Source: Hornefia porci
GTDB taxonomy: Bacteria > Bacillota > Clostridia > Peptostreptococcales > Anaerovoracaceae
Direction of reading: 5' to 3'
NCBI RefSeq assembly: GCF_001940235.1
Contig: NZ_MJIE01000001.1
Coordinates: 2,604,001 to 2,668,000 of the forward strand
DNA length: 64,000 bases
Shown here: positions 50,855-59,193 of the stretch, piece by piece
Position numbering within the stretch: position 1 is the first letter of the stretch
Layout: every line of letters starts with the position of its first letter
Notes under the pieces: model-generated
Seen by the model: only the letters and a program-made list of their open reading frames with translations
Databases searched by the model: none
What the model was told of the DNA's origin: nothing
Position numbers and translations under genes: made by a program

Positions 50855-51671
50855 ATGCACAGTCTGCGCCAGAGAATGCAGACTGCAGGAGGGGCAGACC
50901 GGTGCCTGCGGGGCGCGGAAGGCTGAACAGGGCAGCGTGATCTGCGCAAACTACGGGAGGATTACGTCGCTGGCGCTGGATCCGATTGAAAAGAAACCTC
51001 TGGCCCGTTTTCTGCCGGGAAGCAGAATTCTCTCCTGCGGATCCTATGGCTGTAATCTCCGGTGTCCGTTCTGCCAGAATTACGAAATCTCCATGGCAGG
51101 AGAGGCCGGCGTGCCCTGGCGGGAAATCTCGCCGGAAGAACTTTGTAAGACGGCCATATCCCTTCGGCCGGAGGGAAACACAGGCGTTGCTTTCACCTAC
51201 AACGAGCCGCTTATCAGCTTTGAATTCCTGCTGGATACGGCGGAGCTTCTGCACCGAAACGGCATGAAGGCGGTTCTTGTGAGCAACGGAAGCGTGAGCC
51301 GGGAAATCGCGGAGCGAGTGATTCCGGAAATCGATGCGATGAACATCGATCTGAAATGCTTTTCAGAGGAGGGCTACCGGATGCTGGGCGGAGACTTTCA
51401 GCAGACGCTGGACTTTATCGAGATCGCGGCGGGCTCGCGGACGCATCTGGAACTGACGACGCTGATTGTGCCCGGGCTGAACGACACAGAGGAAATGATG
51501 GAAGCGGAGGCGCGGTGGATCGCTGCGCTGGATCCGGAGATTCCGCTGCATGTAACCCGCTGTTTCCCACGGTACAAGGTTTCGGGCCGACCGCTGGAGA
51601 CAGGGCGGATACGTCGGCTTGCAGAGGTTGCGTCCGGATTTCTCAGCACAGTGCTGATCGGGAACTGCTGA
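50823..51671 (+). CDS. AmmeMemoRadiSam system radical SAM enzyme
   Basis: About 282 residues. The TTG start at 50823 is preferred because GAGGAG lies 7 bases upstream; it overlaps the previous gene by 32 bases. An N-terminal cysteine group (KCTVCARECRLQEGQTGACGAR) precedes the radical SAM cluster SYGCNLRCPFCQNYEIS (CxxxCxxC). AFTYNEPLISFEFL and MNIDLKCFSEEGY follow the PflA/PqqE-like barrel. It would cleave SAM to a radical acting on an unknown substrate, presumably with the Memo-AMMECR1 partner. Confidence 0.9.
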   Translation: MNGLKSSDIIKCTVCARECRLQEGQTGACGARKAEQGSVICANYGRITSLALDPIEKKPLARFLPGSRILSCGSYGCNLRCPFCQNYEISMAGEAGVPWREISPEELCKTAISLRPEGNTGVAFTYNEPLISFEFLLDTAELLHRNGMKAVLVSNGSVSREIAERVIPEIDAMNIDLKCFSEEGYRMLGGDFQQTLDFIEIAAGSRTHLELTTLIVPGLNDTEEMMEAEARWIAALDPEIPLHVTRCFPRYKVSGRPLETGRIRRLAEVASGFLSTVLIGNC

Positions 51672-51736
51672 CAGCGAAGCCGAGCATACACGCGCATACA
51701 GAGGCGTAGGACTATCCTAATTACCTACCAAAATAG

Positions 51737-51765
51737 TTGATTATTGAAGACTGCGGTGGTATAAT
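51737..51765 (+). promoter_or_regulatory. Promoter of the Rrf2 regulator gene
   Basis: TTGATT at 51737-51742, spacer 17, TATAAT at 51760-51765; the start codon is 29 bases downstream. An A/T-rich CCTAATTACCTACC tract (51717-51730) directly upstream could be a regulator site. Confidence 0.75.
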
Positions 51766-51794
51766 GGTACAAACAAGAGGAGGAAGGTGATTCA

Positions 51795-52232
51795 ATGGCA
51801 CTGAAAATTTCAACCAGAGGCCGTTATGCACTGCGGGTGCTGATCGATCTCGCCGAGCATAATACGGGCGAGTTCATTCCGCTGAAGGAGATCGCTGAAC
51901 GGCAGGGGATTTCGGAAAAGTATCTGGAGAGCATCATCGTCGTGTTTTCCAGAGCCGGATATGTTCAGGGGCAGCGCGGCAAGGGCGGCGGATACAGGCT
52001 GGTCCGGGATGCGGACAGTTATACTATCGGCGATGTGCTTCGGAAAATTGAAGGAAGCCTCGCGCCTGTCGCATGTCTGGACTCGGAGGTGAATACCTGT
52101 CCCAGGGCCGCCGGCTGCAAGACACTGGAGATGTGGCAGAAATATTATGAGATGACAAATGAATTTTTTGACGGCATTACAGTTGCGGATCTCGTCCGCC
52201 GCGGTGACGCCGGCGACGACTATATGATATGA
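51795..52232 (+). CDS. Rrf2-family transcriptional regulator (IscR/CymR-like)
   Basis: 145 residues. The winged helix begins ISTRGRYALRVLIDLAEH, with ERQGISEKYLESIIV and the wing GQRGKGGGYRLVRD. Three cysteines near residues 95-108 (CLDSEVNTCPRAAGCK, spacing C-x7-C-x5-C) resemble the Fe-S ligands of IscR-type proteins, though spacing differs. CymR in Firmicutes controls cysteine metabolism; an O-acetylhomoserine sulfhydrylase gene lies 1.2 kb downstream. Fe-S binding and target are inference. Confidence 0.88.
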   Translation: MALKISTRGRYALRVLIDLAEHNTGEFIPLKEIAERQGISEKYLESIIVVFSRAGYVQGQRGKGGGYRLVRDADSYTIGDVLRKIEGSLAPVACLDSEVNTCPRAAGCKTLEMWQKYYEMTNEFFDGITVADLVRRGDAGDDYMI

Positions 52233-52277
52233 CGGCGCGGAGAATACGGATTTGAAGAGGGGAGATGAAGAGAACCA

Positions 52278-53219
52278 ATGACATTGCAGCAGATTCACTA
52301 TGTTCTGACGATCGCCCGCGCCGGCTCTATGAACAAGGCCGCCGAACAGCTCTTTGTCTCCCAGCCGTCCCTGACCAGTGCGGTGAAGGAACTGGAGAAA
52401 GAGATCGGACTGTCGATTTTCACGAGAACCAGCCGCGGCATGATTGTGACCAGCGAGGGCGCGGATTTCCTGATGTACGCGAGGCAGCTGTACCAGCAGT
52501 ATGAACTGATTCAGGAGAAGTATTCCAGCGACCGCAATTACAAAAGAAAATTCAGCGTTTCTACGCAGCACTATTCCTTCGCCGTGAAGGCTTTTGTGGA
52601 AACCGTCAGAAAGCTTGGGACCAGCGATTTCGAGTTCGGAATCTTTGAGACCAGGACCCGGGCGGTCATTGCGGATGTGGGAAATCTGCGGAGTGAGATC
52701 GGAGTTTTGTACCTCAGTGACTTCAACCGAAGGGCTATCGGAAAGCTTTTGCGGGACCACGATCTGGAATTCCATGAGCTGATTCGCTGCAGCGCCTACA
52801 TCTATATGTGGCGGGGACATCCGCTGGCGAAGGAGGTGTCGCTGACGCTGAAGCAGCTGGAGGATTATCCGTGCCTGGCGTTCGATCAGGGAGAGGAAGG
52901 CTCCTATTATCTCACGGAAGAGATTATGACGGAGAAGGAGTATCCCCGGACGATCAAAGCCAGCGACCGGGCGACCATGCTGAATCTGATGGTGGGGCTG
53001 AACGGATATATTCTCTGCTCGGGGATCATCAATGAGGAACTGAACGGTGACGCCTATGTGGCTGTGCCCTTCCGGGGCGACCGGGAAAACCGGAACGCGG
53101 TCATGACGATAGGCTATATTACGAGGAAGCGCAGTCCGCTCAGCGACATCGGCCGGATGTATGTGGATGAGATGAAGCGTTATCTGGACGGAGTCAGCAA
53201 TGCGGAACGAGGAGGTTGA
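52278..53219 (+). CDS. LysR-family transcriptional regulator
   Basis: 313 residues. The N-terminal helix-turn-helix is MTLQQIHYVLTIARAGSMN to AAEQLFVSQPSLTSAVKEL; the effector domain from about residue 90 is of the LysR-substrate type. LysR proteins usually regulate a neighbouring gene in response to a small metabolite. The next gene in the same orientation is the sulfhydrylase, with its own promoter between. Control of sulfur amino acid synthesis is a fair guess, as CysB/CysL-type regulators do, but not shown. Confidence 0.88.
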   Translation: MTLQQIHYVLTIARAGSMNKAAEQLFVSQPSLTSAVKELEKEIGLSIFTRTSRGMIVTSEGADFLMYARQLYQQYELIQEKYSSDRNYKRKFSVSTQHYSFAVKAFVETVRKLGTSDFEFGIFETRTRAVIADVGNLRSEIGVLYLSDFNRRAIGKLLRDHDLEFHELIRCSAYIYMWRGHPLAKEVSLTLKQLEDYPCLAFDQGEEGSYYLTEEIMTEKEYPRTIKASDRATMLNLMVGLNGYILCSGIINEELNGDAYVAVPFRGDRENRNAVMTIGYITRKRSPLSDIGRMYVDEMKRYLDGVSNAERGG

Positions 53220-53306
53220 CGAACGCCGCGAGAGGGCGTCGGAGGCCTCCTCTCAAATGAATTTTGATATAGATAAAAGCTATTACGCACGATAGGAATT
53301 ATAGAT

Positions 53307-53335
53307 TTTACACGGACAGGGAATCGTGCTATATT
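53307..53335 (+). promoter_or_regulatory. Promoter of the O-acetylhomoserine sulfhydrylase gene
   Basis: TTTACA at 53307-53312, spacer 17, TATATT at 53330-53335. The leader of about 90 bases has a hairpin CGGACGC/GCGTTCG (about 53395-53411) just before the ribosome binding site. No SAM-riboswitch signature is seen. Confidence 0.65.
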
Positions 53336-53434
53336 ATAAACACACCAAAGATATAGGTTAAAAAAGTCAGCACACAAGGACATTAAAATGTGACGGACGC
53401 GAGGCGTTCGGGAAGAATATGGAGGTACTTGACA

Positions 53435-54724
53435 ATGGCAGAGAAGAATTACAGATTTGAGACGTTACAGCTTCATGTAGGACAGGAGGAGGCGGATCCG
53501 GCGTCGGACGCCAGAGCGGTTCCGATTTATCTGACCTCTTCCTATGTGTTCAGAAATTCGCAGCATGCAGCCGACCGGTTCGGACTGAAGGATGCGGGAA
53601 ATATTTACGGACGTCTGACCAATTCCACGGAGGATGTGTTTGAAAAGAGAATTGCCGCGCTGGAAGGGGGCGTCGCCGCACTTGCGACAGCCTCGGGAGC
53701 CGCTGCGGTAACCTATGCGATTGAGGCGCTTGCGAAGCAGGGTGAGAATATCGTCGCCTCGAAATACATTTACGGCGGAACCTACAATCTGCTGGAGCAT
53801 ACTCTTTCCAATTTCGGAATCACCGCGAAGTGGGTGGATATCTATAACGAAGAAGAGGTTGAAGCGGCTATTGATGAGAATACCAAGGCGATTCTCGCGG
53901 AGACGCTGGGAAATCCTCTCGGCAATATCGCCGATATCGAAGGCCTGGCGAAAATCGCTCATAAGCACGATCTGCCTCTGGCGATTGACAACACATTTGC
54001 GACGCCTTATCTGGTCAGACCGATCGAGTATGGCGCGGACATCGTGATCCACAGCGCGACCAAATTCATCGGAGGACACGGAACCGCTATCGGTGGAGTT
54101 GTGGTAGACGCAGGCACTTATGACTGGGCGAAGACCGGAAAATATCCGTGGATCGCAGAGGCGAACCCGTCCTATCACGGCGTCAGTTTCGTGGACGCGG
54201 CGGGTCCGGCGGCGTTTGCGACATATATCCGCGCGATTCTGCTGAGAGATACCGGAGCGACGATTTCACCGGTACACGCGTTTGTGTTCCTGCAGGGACT
54301 GGAAACTCTGTCGCTGAGAGTGGAACGCCATGTGCAGAACGCGCTGAAGGTCGTCGATTATCTGAAGAATCATCCGCAGGTGGAGGAGGTTCATCATCCG
54401 TCTCTGGAGGGAGAACTGGGCCACGAGTATTACGACAAATATTTCCCCAACGGCGGAGGTTCCATCTTCACGTTCGAGATTAAGGGCGATGAGGAGACCG
54501 CAAGAAAATGGATTGACAACCTGGGAATCTTCTCACTGCTGGCGAATGTTGCGGACGTGAAATCCCTGGTGATTCACCCGGCTTCCACGACGCACTCCCA
54601 GCTGTCTGAAGAGGAACTGCAGGAGCAGGGCATAAAGCCGAACACCATCCGTCTGTCCATCGGAACAGAAAACATCCTGGACATCATCGACGCGCTGGAC
54701 GACGCGTTTGCTGCTGTCAAGTAA
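53435..54724 (+). CDS. O-acetylhomoserine aminocarboxypropyltransferase / sulfhydrylase
   Basis: About 429 residues. The Cys/Met metabolism PLP-enzyme family is shown by FETLQLHVGQEEADP, AVPIYLTSSYVFRNS, YGRLTNSTEDVFEKRIA and the PLP-lysine motif IVIHSATKFIGGHGTAIGG near 205. Length and motifs fit MetY, which makes homocysteine from O-acetylhomoserine and sulfide. GGAGG lies upstream of ATG 53435. It is the last gene before the GC content falls; a strong terminator follows it. Confidence 0.9.
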   Translation: MAEKNYRFETLQLHVGQEEADPASDARAVPIYLTSSYVFRNSQHAADRFGLKDAGNIYGRLTNSTEDVFEKRIAALEGGVAALATASGAAAVTYAIEALAKQGENIVASKYIYGGTYNLLEHTLSNFGITAKWVDIYNEEEVEAAIDENTKAILAETLGNPLGNIADIEGLAKIAHKHDLPLAIDNTFATPYLVRPIEYGADIVIHSATKFIGGHGTAIGGVVVDAGTYDWAKTGKYPWIAEANPSYHGVSFVDAAGPAAFATYIRAILLRDTGATISPVHAFVFLQGLETLSLRVERHVQNALKVVDYLKNHPQVEEVHHPSLEGELGHEYYDKYFPNGGGSIFTFEIKGDEETARKWIDNLGIFSLLANVADVKSLVIHPASTTHSQLSEEELQEQGIKPNTIRLSIGTENILDIIDALDDAFAAVK

Positions 54725-54739
54725 CCTTAAACGAAATCA

Positions 54740-54796
54740 GAACAGGCCGTGCGCCGTGCGGATTTTACCGCCGGTGCGCGGTCTGTTCGCTTTTTT
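54740..54796 (+). terminator. Rho-independent terminator
   Basis: A long imperfect GC-rich stem starts GAACAG (54740-54745) and closes CTGTTC (54783-54788), followed by T6 (54791-54796). It marks the end of the metY transcript and roughly the edge of the AT-richer island. Confidence 0.85.
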
Positions 54797-54918
54797 GCCA
54801 AGTGAGGATGCTCAAATGCCTTTTTTGTGTAAGTTTTTTTACATCATTTGTACCGACCTCGGTGGATTTTTTTTACAGCTGACATGCAAACCTGAAATCC
54901 ATATCTCAAATAAAATAT

Positions 54919-54947
54919 TTGACCTATGATTCGCATCGTGCTATACT
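54919..54947 (+). promoter_or_regulatory. Promoter of the type I restriction-modification operon
   Basis: TTGACC at 54919-54924, spacer 17, TATACT at 54942-54947. The 54797-55133 stretch has no gene; the leader downstream of this promoter (about 180 bases) shows no clear structure beyond a short ATTCG..CGAAT-like symmetry. Confidence 0.65.
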
Positions 54948-55133
54948 TTATTCGGTATTCAGTCGTTTTTCATGTCTGAAGATATGTCAGAGCACGATTG
55001 ACTACAGATTTTTATTGCATTCGACATGCAAGATGCATATGCGGTAGAAACGAGAAAGATAATAGGGTGTATAGGTCTTCGTATAACCATTGCGAGCTTT
55101 ATGGTGAGCCGTGGAATGTAGAGGAGGCTCAAG

Positions 55134-55370
55134 GTGAAAACCAGTTATAAGAAATTATGGAAACTGCTAATTGATCGAGACATGACGAAAACACAGCTGC
55201 GAAAAGCTGCGAAGATTAGCTCTTCTTCTCTTGCAAAGCTTGGAAAGGATGAGAATGTTACAACAAGTGTACTTGCTAAAATTTGTGGCGTCTTGAACTG
55301 TGATGTCTCCGATATTATGGAGATGATACCTGATGAAGCTACTGAAAGTGAGGACGAAGTAAATGGCTGA
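55134..55370 (+). CDS. XRE-family helix-turn-helix regulator, RM-associated
   Basis: 78 residues, GTG start behind GGAGG. A compact Cro/C1 helix-turn-helix: YKKLWKLLIDRDMTKTQLRK, then ISSSSLAKLGKDENVTTSVL and ICGVLNCDVSDIMEM. Proteins of this shape often sit in front of restriction-modification genes as controllers that let the methylase appear first. It overlaps hsdM by 8 bases, so the two are coupled. Confidence 0.88.
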   Translation: MKTSYKKLWKLLIDRDMTKTQLRKAAKISSSSLAKLGKDENVTTSVLAKICGVLNCDVSDIMEMIPDEATESEDEVNG

Positions 55371-56868
55371 AAAGAATACTGCCAATATCGGCTTTGAAAA
55401 ACAAATTTGGGATGCGGCTTGCGTGTTGTGGGGACATATTCCTGCATCAGAATATAGAAATGTAATAATCGGCCTTATCTTCCTGAAGTACACTTCTACG
55501 GCATTTGACAAGAAGTATCAACAGCTTGTCGCTGAAGGCGATGGATTCGAGAATGATCCGGATGCATATCTGGAGGATAATGTCTTCTTCGTTCCAGAGG
55601 ATGCCCGCTGGAGTAAGATTGCAGCAGCAGCGCACAAACCGGAAATCGGAACAGTTATCGATAATGCTATGCGTGCAATCGAGGCCGACAACAAGAAACT
55701 GAAGAACGTGCTTCCGAAGAATTATGCCAGTCCAGATCTGGACAAGAGAGTCCTCGGCGATGTCGTTGACCTCTTTACTAATATGGATATGGGAGAGACC
55801 GAGGGAAACCGTGATATACTTGGCAGAACTTATGAGTACTGTATCGCTCAGTTTGCCGAAAAAGAAGGTAAAGGTGGTGGCGAATTTTATACACCGTCAA
55901 GTATCGTAAATACGCTGGTATCAATTCTGAAGCCTTATTCAAACTGCCGTGTATATGATTGCTGCTGTGGCAGCGGCGGAATGTTCGTACAGAGTGCAAA
56001 GTTTATTCAGGCGCACTCAGGCAATAGAGGTGCAATTTCCATCTATGGTCAGGAGGCCAATCCGGACACATGGAAGATGGCCATCATGAATCTTACAATT
56101 CGTGGCCTTGATGCAGACCTTGGTGCTTATCATGCCGATACCTTTACGAATGACCTTCATCCGACACTGAAGGCAGATTTCATTCTGGCTAATCCTCCCT
56201 TCAACTACAATCCGTGGGGACAGGATAAGTTGATGGACGATGTTCGCTGGAAATACGGAATTCCGCCTGCAAGTAATGCCAACTTTGCATGGATTCAACA
56301 TATGATCCATCATCTTGCTCCGAACGGTAAGATCGGACTTGTTCTTGCAAATGGAGCACTGTCTTCCCAGAGTGGTGGCGAGGGTGAGATCAGGAAGAAG
56401 ATCATCGAGGATGACCTGATCGAAGGCATCATCGCTATGCCTCCACAGCTCTTCTATAGTGTAACAATCCCTGCGACGCTCTGGTTCATTTCAAAGGGCA
56501 AGAAACAGAAAGGAAAGACAGTCTTTATTGATGCCCGCAAGATGGGGCATATGGTAGACCGTAAGCACCGAGATTTCGCCGACGAGGATATCCAGAAGCT
56601 TGCGGATACTTTCGAGGACTTCCAAAACGGTACGCTTGAGGATGAAAAAGGTTTTTGTTCTGTGGCAACGATACAGGATATCGCGAAGCAGGACTATGTT
56701 TTGACTCCGGGACGTTATGTTGGTATCGAAGAACGGGAAGATGACGGCGAGCCGTTTGAAGAGAAAATGACAAGGCTGACATCGGAGCTTTCCGATATGT
56801 TTGTGCGCTCTCATGAACTTGAGGACGAAATTCGTAGGAAACTGGGGGCGATTGGATATGAAATATAA
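55363..56868 (+). CDS. hsdM: Type I restriction-modification system, DNA methyltransferase subunit M
   Basis: 501 residues. The N-terminal HsdM helical domain begins NIGFEKQIWDAACVLWGHI. The SAM motif region is YDCCCGSGGMFVQSAKF near 195 and the catalytic motif IV is FILANPPFNYNPWG (NPPF) near 270, with LVLANGALSSQSGGEGEIRK following. It transfers methyl groups to adenine at sites chosen by HsdS. hsdS begins 10 bases inside its end. Base composition is AT-richer than the chromosome to the left. Confidence 0.95.
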   Translation: MAEKNTANIGFEKQIWDAACVLWGHIPASEYRNVIIGLIFLKYTSTAFDKKYQQLVAEGDGFENDPDAYLEDNVFFVPEDARWSKIAAAAHKPEIGTVIDNAMRAIEADNKKLKNVLPKNYASPDLDKRVLGDVVDLFTNMDMGETEGNRDILGRTYEYCIAQFAEKEGKGGGEFYTPSSIVNTLVSILKPYSNCRVYDCCCGSGGMFVQSAKFIQAHSGNRGAISIYGQEANPDTWKMAIMNLTIRGLDADLGAYHADTFTNDLHPTLKADFILANPPFNYNPWGQDKLMDDVRWKYGIPPASNANFAWIQHMIHHLAPNGKIGLVLANGALSSQSGGEGEIRKKIIEDDLIEGIIAMPPQLFYSVTIPATLWFISKGKKQKGKTVFIDARKMGHMVDRKHRDFADEDIQKLADTFEDFQNGTLEDEKGFCSVATIQDIAKQDYVLTPGRYVGIEEREDDGEPFEEKMTRLTSELSDMFVRSHELEDEIRRKLGAIGYEI

Positions 56869-58039
56869 ACTCTCCGAAATAATGGATATTATCGGCGGTG
56901 GAACTCCGAAAACAAGTAAACCGGAATATTGGAATGGTGATATTCCGTGGCTTTCTGTAAAAGATTTTAACAATGATTATCGTTATGTCTATGAAACAGA
57001 GAAAACCATTACACAAGCTGGACTTGATAATAGTTCGACGAAAATGCTTAAGCGTAATGATTCGATAATTTCAGCGCGTGGTACTGTCGGGGAAATGGCG
57101 ATGATTCCATTTCCCATGGCTTTTAACCAGTCGTGTTATGGGCTTCGGGCGAAAGAAGGCCTTGTTGATACAGAATATCTATACTACTTAATTAAGCACA
57201 ATGTGGTGGTTTTGAAAAAGAATACTCACGGCTCGGTGTTTGATACTATTACGCGGGACACATTTGATGGCATTGAAGTGGAATTACCATCATTGCCGGA
57301 ACAGAAGGTAGTGGATTCGATACTCCGAGACTTAGATGACAAAATCGAGGTGAACAATGAGATAAACAAGAATTTATTGCAGCAAGCCATGGCTACTTTT
57401 GAGAACACACTACAACATTCGGGATCTATCTCCTATGCCAATTTAGGAACGTTAGGCGATATAAAGGGCGGAAAAAGGCTTCCAAAAGGAACTAATTTAA
57501 TCACTGAACCTAATTCACATCCATATATTCGTGTACGTGATCTCAACAATGTTGTGTTTGCCTCGCTATCTGCTGACTATGAATATGTTGATGATGAGAC
57601 CCAGAAGTCAATTTCACGATACATAACGTCATCGGGTGATGTTCTCATATCCATCGTTGGAACAATAGGGTTAACCGCTATCGTTGATAAATCCCTGGAT
57701 AATGCCAATTTGACTGAAAACTGTGTTAAAGTCACAAATCTTAACGGAATCTCTCCAGAGTATTTACTTCTTTACCTTCGTTCCCCTGCAGGTATTGAGG
57801 CAATCCAAAAGGGTACGGTAGGCGCTGTACAGTTAAAGCTTCCTATCAAGAACATCCAGGCTATTCCTGTTCCGCTATTGCCTAAGTTAGAGGTAGAACC
57901 ATTGGAACAGTTGTTACTGGCTATCTTTAGGCAAATAGCTGCAAATGTTAAGGAATCTAAATGTTTGGCAGAAACTCGCGATACCTTGTTACCGAAACTA
58001 ATGTCCGGTGAAATCGACGTCTCCGACATCGACCTCTAA
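56858..58039 (+). CDS. hsdS: Type I restriction-modification specificity subunit S, active full-length copy
   Basis: 393 residues. Two target-recognition domains (TRD): TRD1a at about 1-150, then the central conserved region with LPEQKVVDSILRDLDDKIEVN and INKNLLQQA, TRD2a at about 190-350, and the distal conserved region ending LLPKLMSGEIDVSDIDL. The start at 56858 (MKYKLSEIMDIIGGG) overlaps hsdM, as is usual. The invertible site 1 falls in the central region (INKNL) and site 4 just after the stop, so the whole TRD2a half is a flippable cassette. Inversion would truncate the protein to TRD1a ending NKNLYAA. Confidence 0.95.
   Translation: MKYKLSEIMDIIGGGTPKTSKPEYWNGDIPWLSVKDFNNDYRYVYETEKTITQAGLDNSSTKMLKRNDSIISARGTVGEMAMIPFPMAFNQSCYGLRAKEGLVDTEYLYYLIKHNVVVLKKNTHGSVFDTITRDTFDGIEVELPSLPEQKVVDSILRDLDDKIEVNNEINKNLLQQAMATFENTLQHSGSISYANLGTLGDIKGGKRLPKGTNLITEPNSHPYIRVRDLNNVVFASLSADYEYVDDETQKSISRYITSSGDVLISIVGTIGLTAIVDKSLDNANLTENCVKVTNLNGISPEYLLLYLRSPAGIEAIQKGTVGAVQLKLPIKNIQAIPVPLLPKLEVEPLEQLLLAIFRQIAANVKESKCLAETRDTLLPKLMSGEIDVSDIDL
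57362..57377 (+). repeat. Recombination site 1, direct orientation, in hsdS central region
   Basis: ATAAACAAGAATTTAT. The same 16 bp occurs inverted at 58047-58062 just after the hsdS stop, bounding the TRD2a cassette, and directly at 60663-60678. Confidence 0.9.
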
Positions 58040-58046
58040 GCCGCAT

Positions 58047-58062
58047 ATAAATTCTTGTTTAT
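58047..58062 (-). repeat. Recombination site 4, inverted, just after hsdS
   Basis: The reverse complement of the 16-bp site. The 36 bases 58027-58062, read in reverse complement, are identical to 60663-60698 at the second locus, covering the stop codon and the last codons of the distal conserved region. Confidence 0.9.
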
Positions 58063-58089
58063 ACCACGAATACTAAAGGAGTAGAACTA

Positions 58090-59097
58090 TTGGAGAATAA
58101 TGATAAGGGACAAATAATAATATATCAATCTGAAGATGGACAGACAAATATTGATGTTCTTCTTGAAGATGAGACTGTTTGGCTTACGCAACAGCAGATG
58201 TCGGAGTTGTTTCAAACCTCAAGAACTAATGTTGTTGAACATATAAAGCACATTTATGAAGAAGGTGAACTGGAGGAGGACTCAACCTGTCGGAATTTCC
58301 GACAGGTTAGAGAAGAAGGTAATAGAACTGTTTCCAGGATGATGCCGTTTTATAACCTGGACATGATCATCTCTCTTGGATACAGAGTCAAATCGCGAGT
58401 TGCAACGCGGTTCAGGCGTTGGGCGACGGCTATTCTGAAAGAATATATGGTAAAAGGTTTTGCCTTGGATGATGAGAGGCTGAAGGGCAATGGCGGCGGT
58501 GAATACTGGAAAGAATTACTGGACCGGATTCGTGATATCCGATCCAGTGAGAAAGTACTGTATCGACAGGTGCTTGATCTCTATGCTACAAGTGTAGATT
58601 ATGATCCCAAGAGCAGCGAGTCAATTGCATTCTTTAAGATGGTTCAGAATAAACTACATTATGCTGTTCATGGACATACTGCAGCAGAGATAATCTATGA
58701 ACGGGCTGATGCTGATAAACCGTTTATGGGGTTAAAGTCATTTAAGGGAGATTTTCCTGTGAAATCTGATATTGGCATTGCAAAGAATTATCTGGATGAA
58801 AACGAGCTGAAGATACTCAACAATCTGGTTTCTGGATATTTTGATTTTGCTGAAATTCAGGCAATGCGGCATAATCCGATGCACATGAGTGACTATGTAC
58901 AACAATTAGATAACGTTCTTGGAAGTACAGGTGAACAGGTACTGCAAGGAGCAGGCAAGATTAGTCACAAACAGGCGATGGAAAAAGCAGAAGCGGAGTA
59001 TCGTAAATATCAGGTACAGACACTTTCTCCTGTAGAAGAAGCGTATTTGGATACGATAAAAACACTTGAGAAAGAAACAAAGAAAAAGAAGAAGTAA
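58090..59097 (+). CDS. RhuM family protein
   Basis: 335 residues, likely TTG start (AAAGGAG 7 bases upstream). RhuM-type marks are DETVWLTQQQMSELFQTSR, SRTNVVEHIKHIYEEGELE and YNLDMIISLGYRVKSRVATRFRRWAT. The family is frequent in restriction and defence islands and on mobile elements; its activity is not established. Here it sits between the active hsdS and the recombinase. The C-terminus is Lys-rich (KEKKKKK-like). Confidence 0.85.
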   Translation: MENNDKGQIIIYQSEDGQTNIDVLLEDETVWLTQQQMSELFQTSRTNVVEHIKHIYEEGELEEDSTCRNFRQVREEGNRTVSRMMPFYNLDMIISLGYRVKSRVATRFRRWATAILKEYMVKGFALDDERLKGNGGGEYWKELLDRIRDIRSSEKVLYRQVLDLYATSVDYDPKSSESIAFFKMVQNKLHYAVHGHTAAEIIYERADADKPFMGLKSFKGDFPVKSDIGIAKNYLDENELKILNNLVSGYFDFAEIQAMRHNPMHMSDYVQQLDNVLGSTGEQVLQGAGKISHKQAMEKAEAEYRKYQVQTLSPVEEAYLDTIKTLEKETKKKKK

Positions 59098-59102
59098 TCG
59101 AA

Positions 59103-59152
59103 TGCCTACTCCCACCAACGGCGGGAGGAACAAACCAACGGAACTGCCGTTG
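59103..59152 (+). other. Small double hairpin between rhuM and the recombinase gene
   Basis: CTCCC/GGGAG (about 59110-59127) and CAACGG/CCGTTG (59136-59152). The 96-base gap holds no gene. The hairpins have no T-run and could set recombinase expression or be a remnant of a mobile element end. Confidence 0.35.
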
Positions 59153-59193
59153 ATGTCGTTCTCTGGAAAATCTATAGAAGGAGAAACGACAAC

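Noticed and set aside
53335..53434. SAM riboswitch or T-box before the sulfhydrylase gene
   Set aside because: The leader is only about 90 bases and lacks the conserved motifs and terminator of either class.
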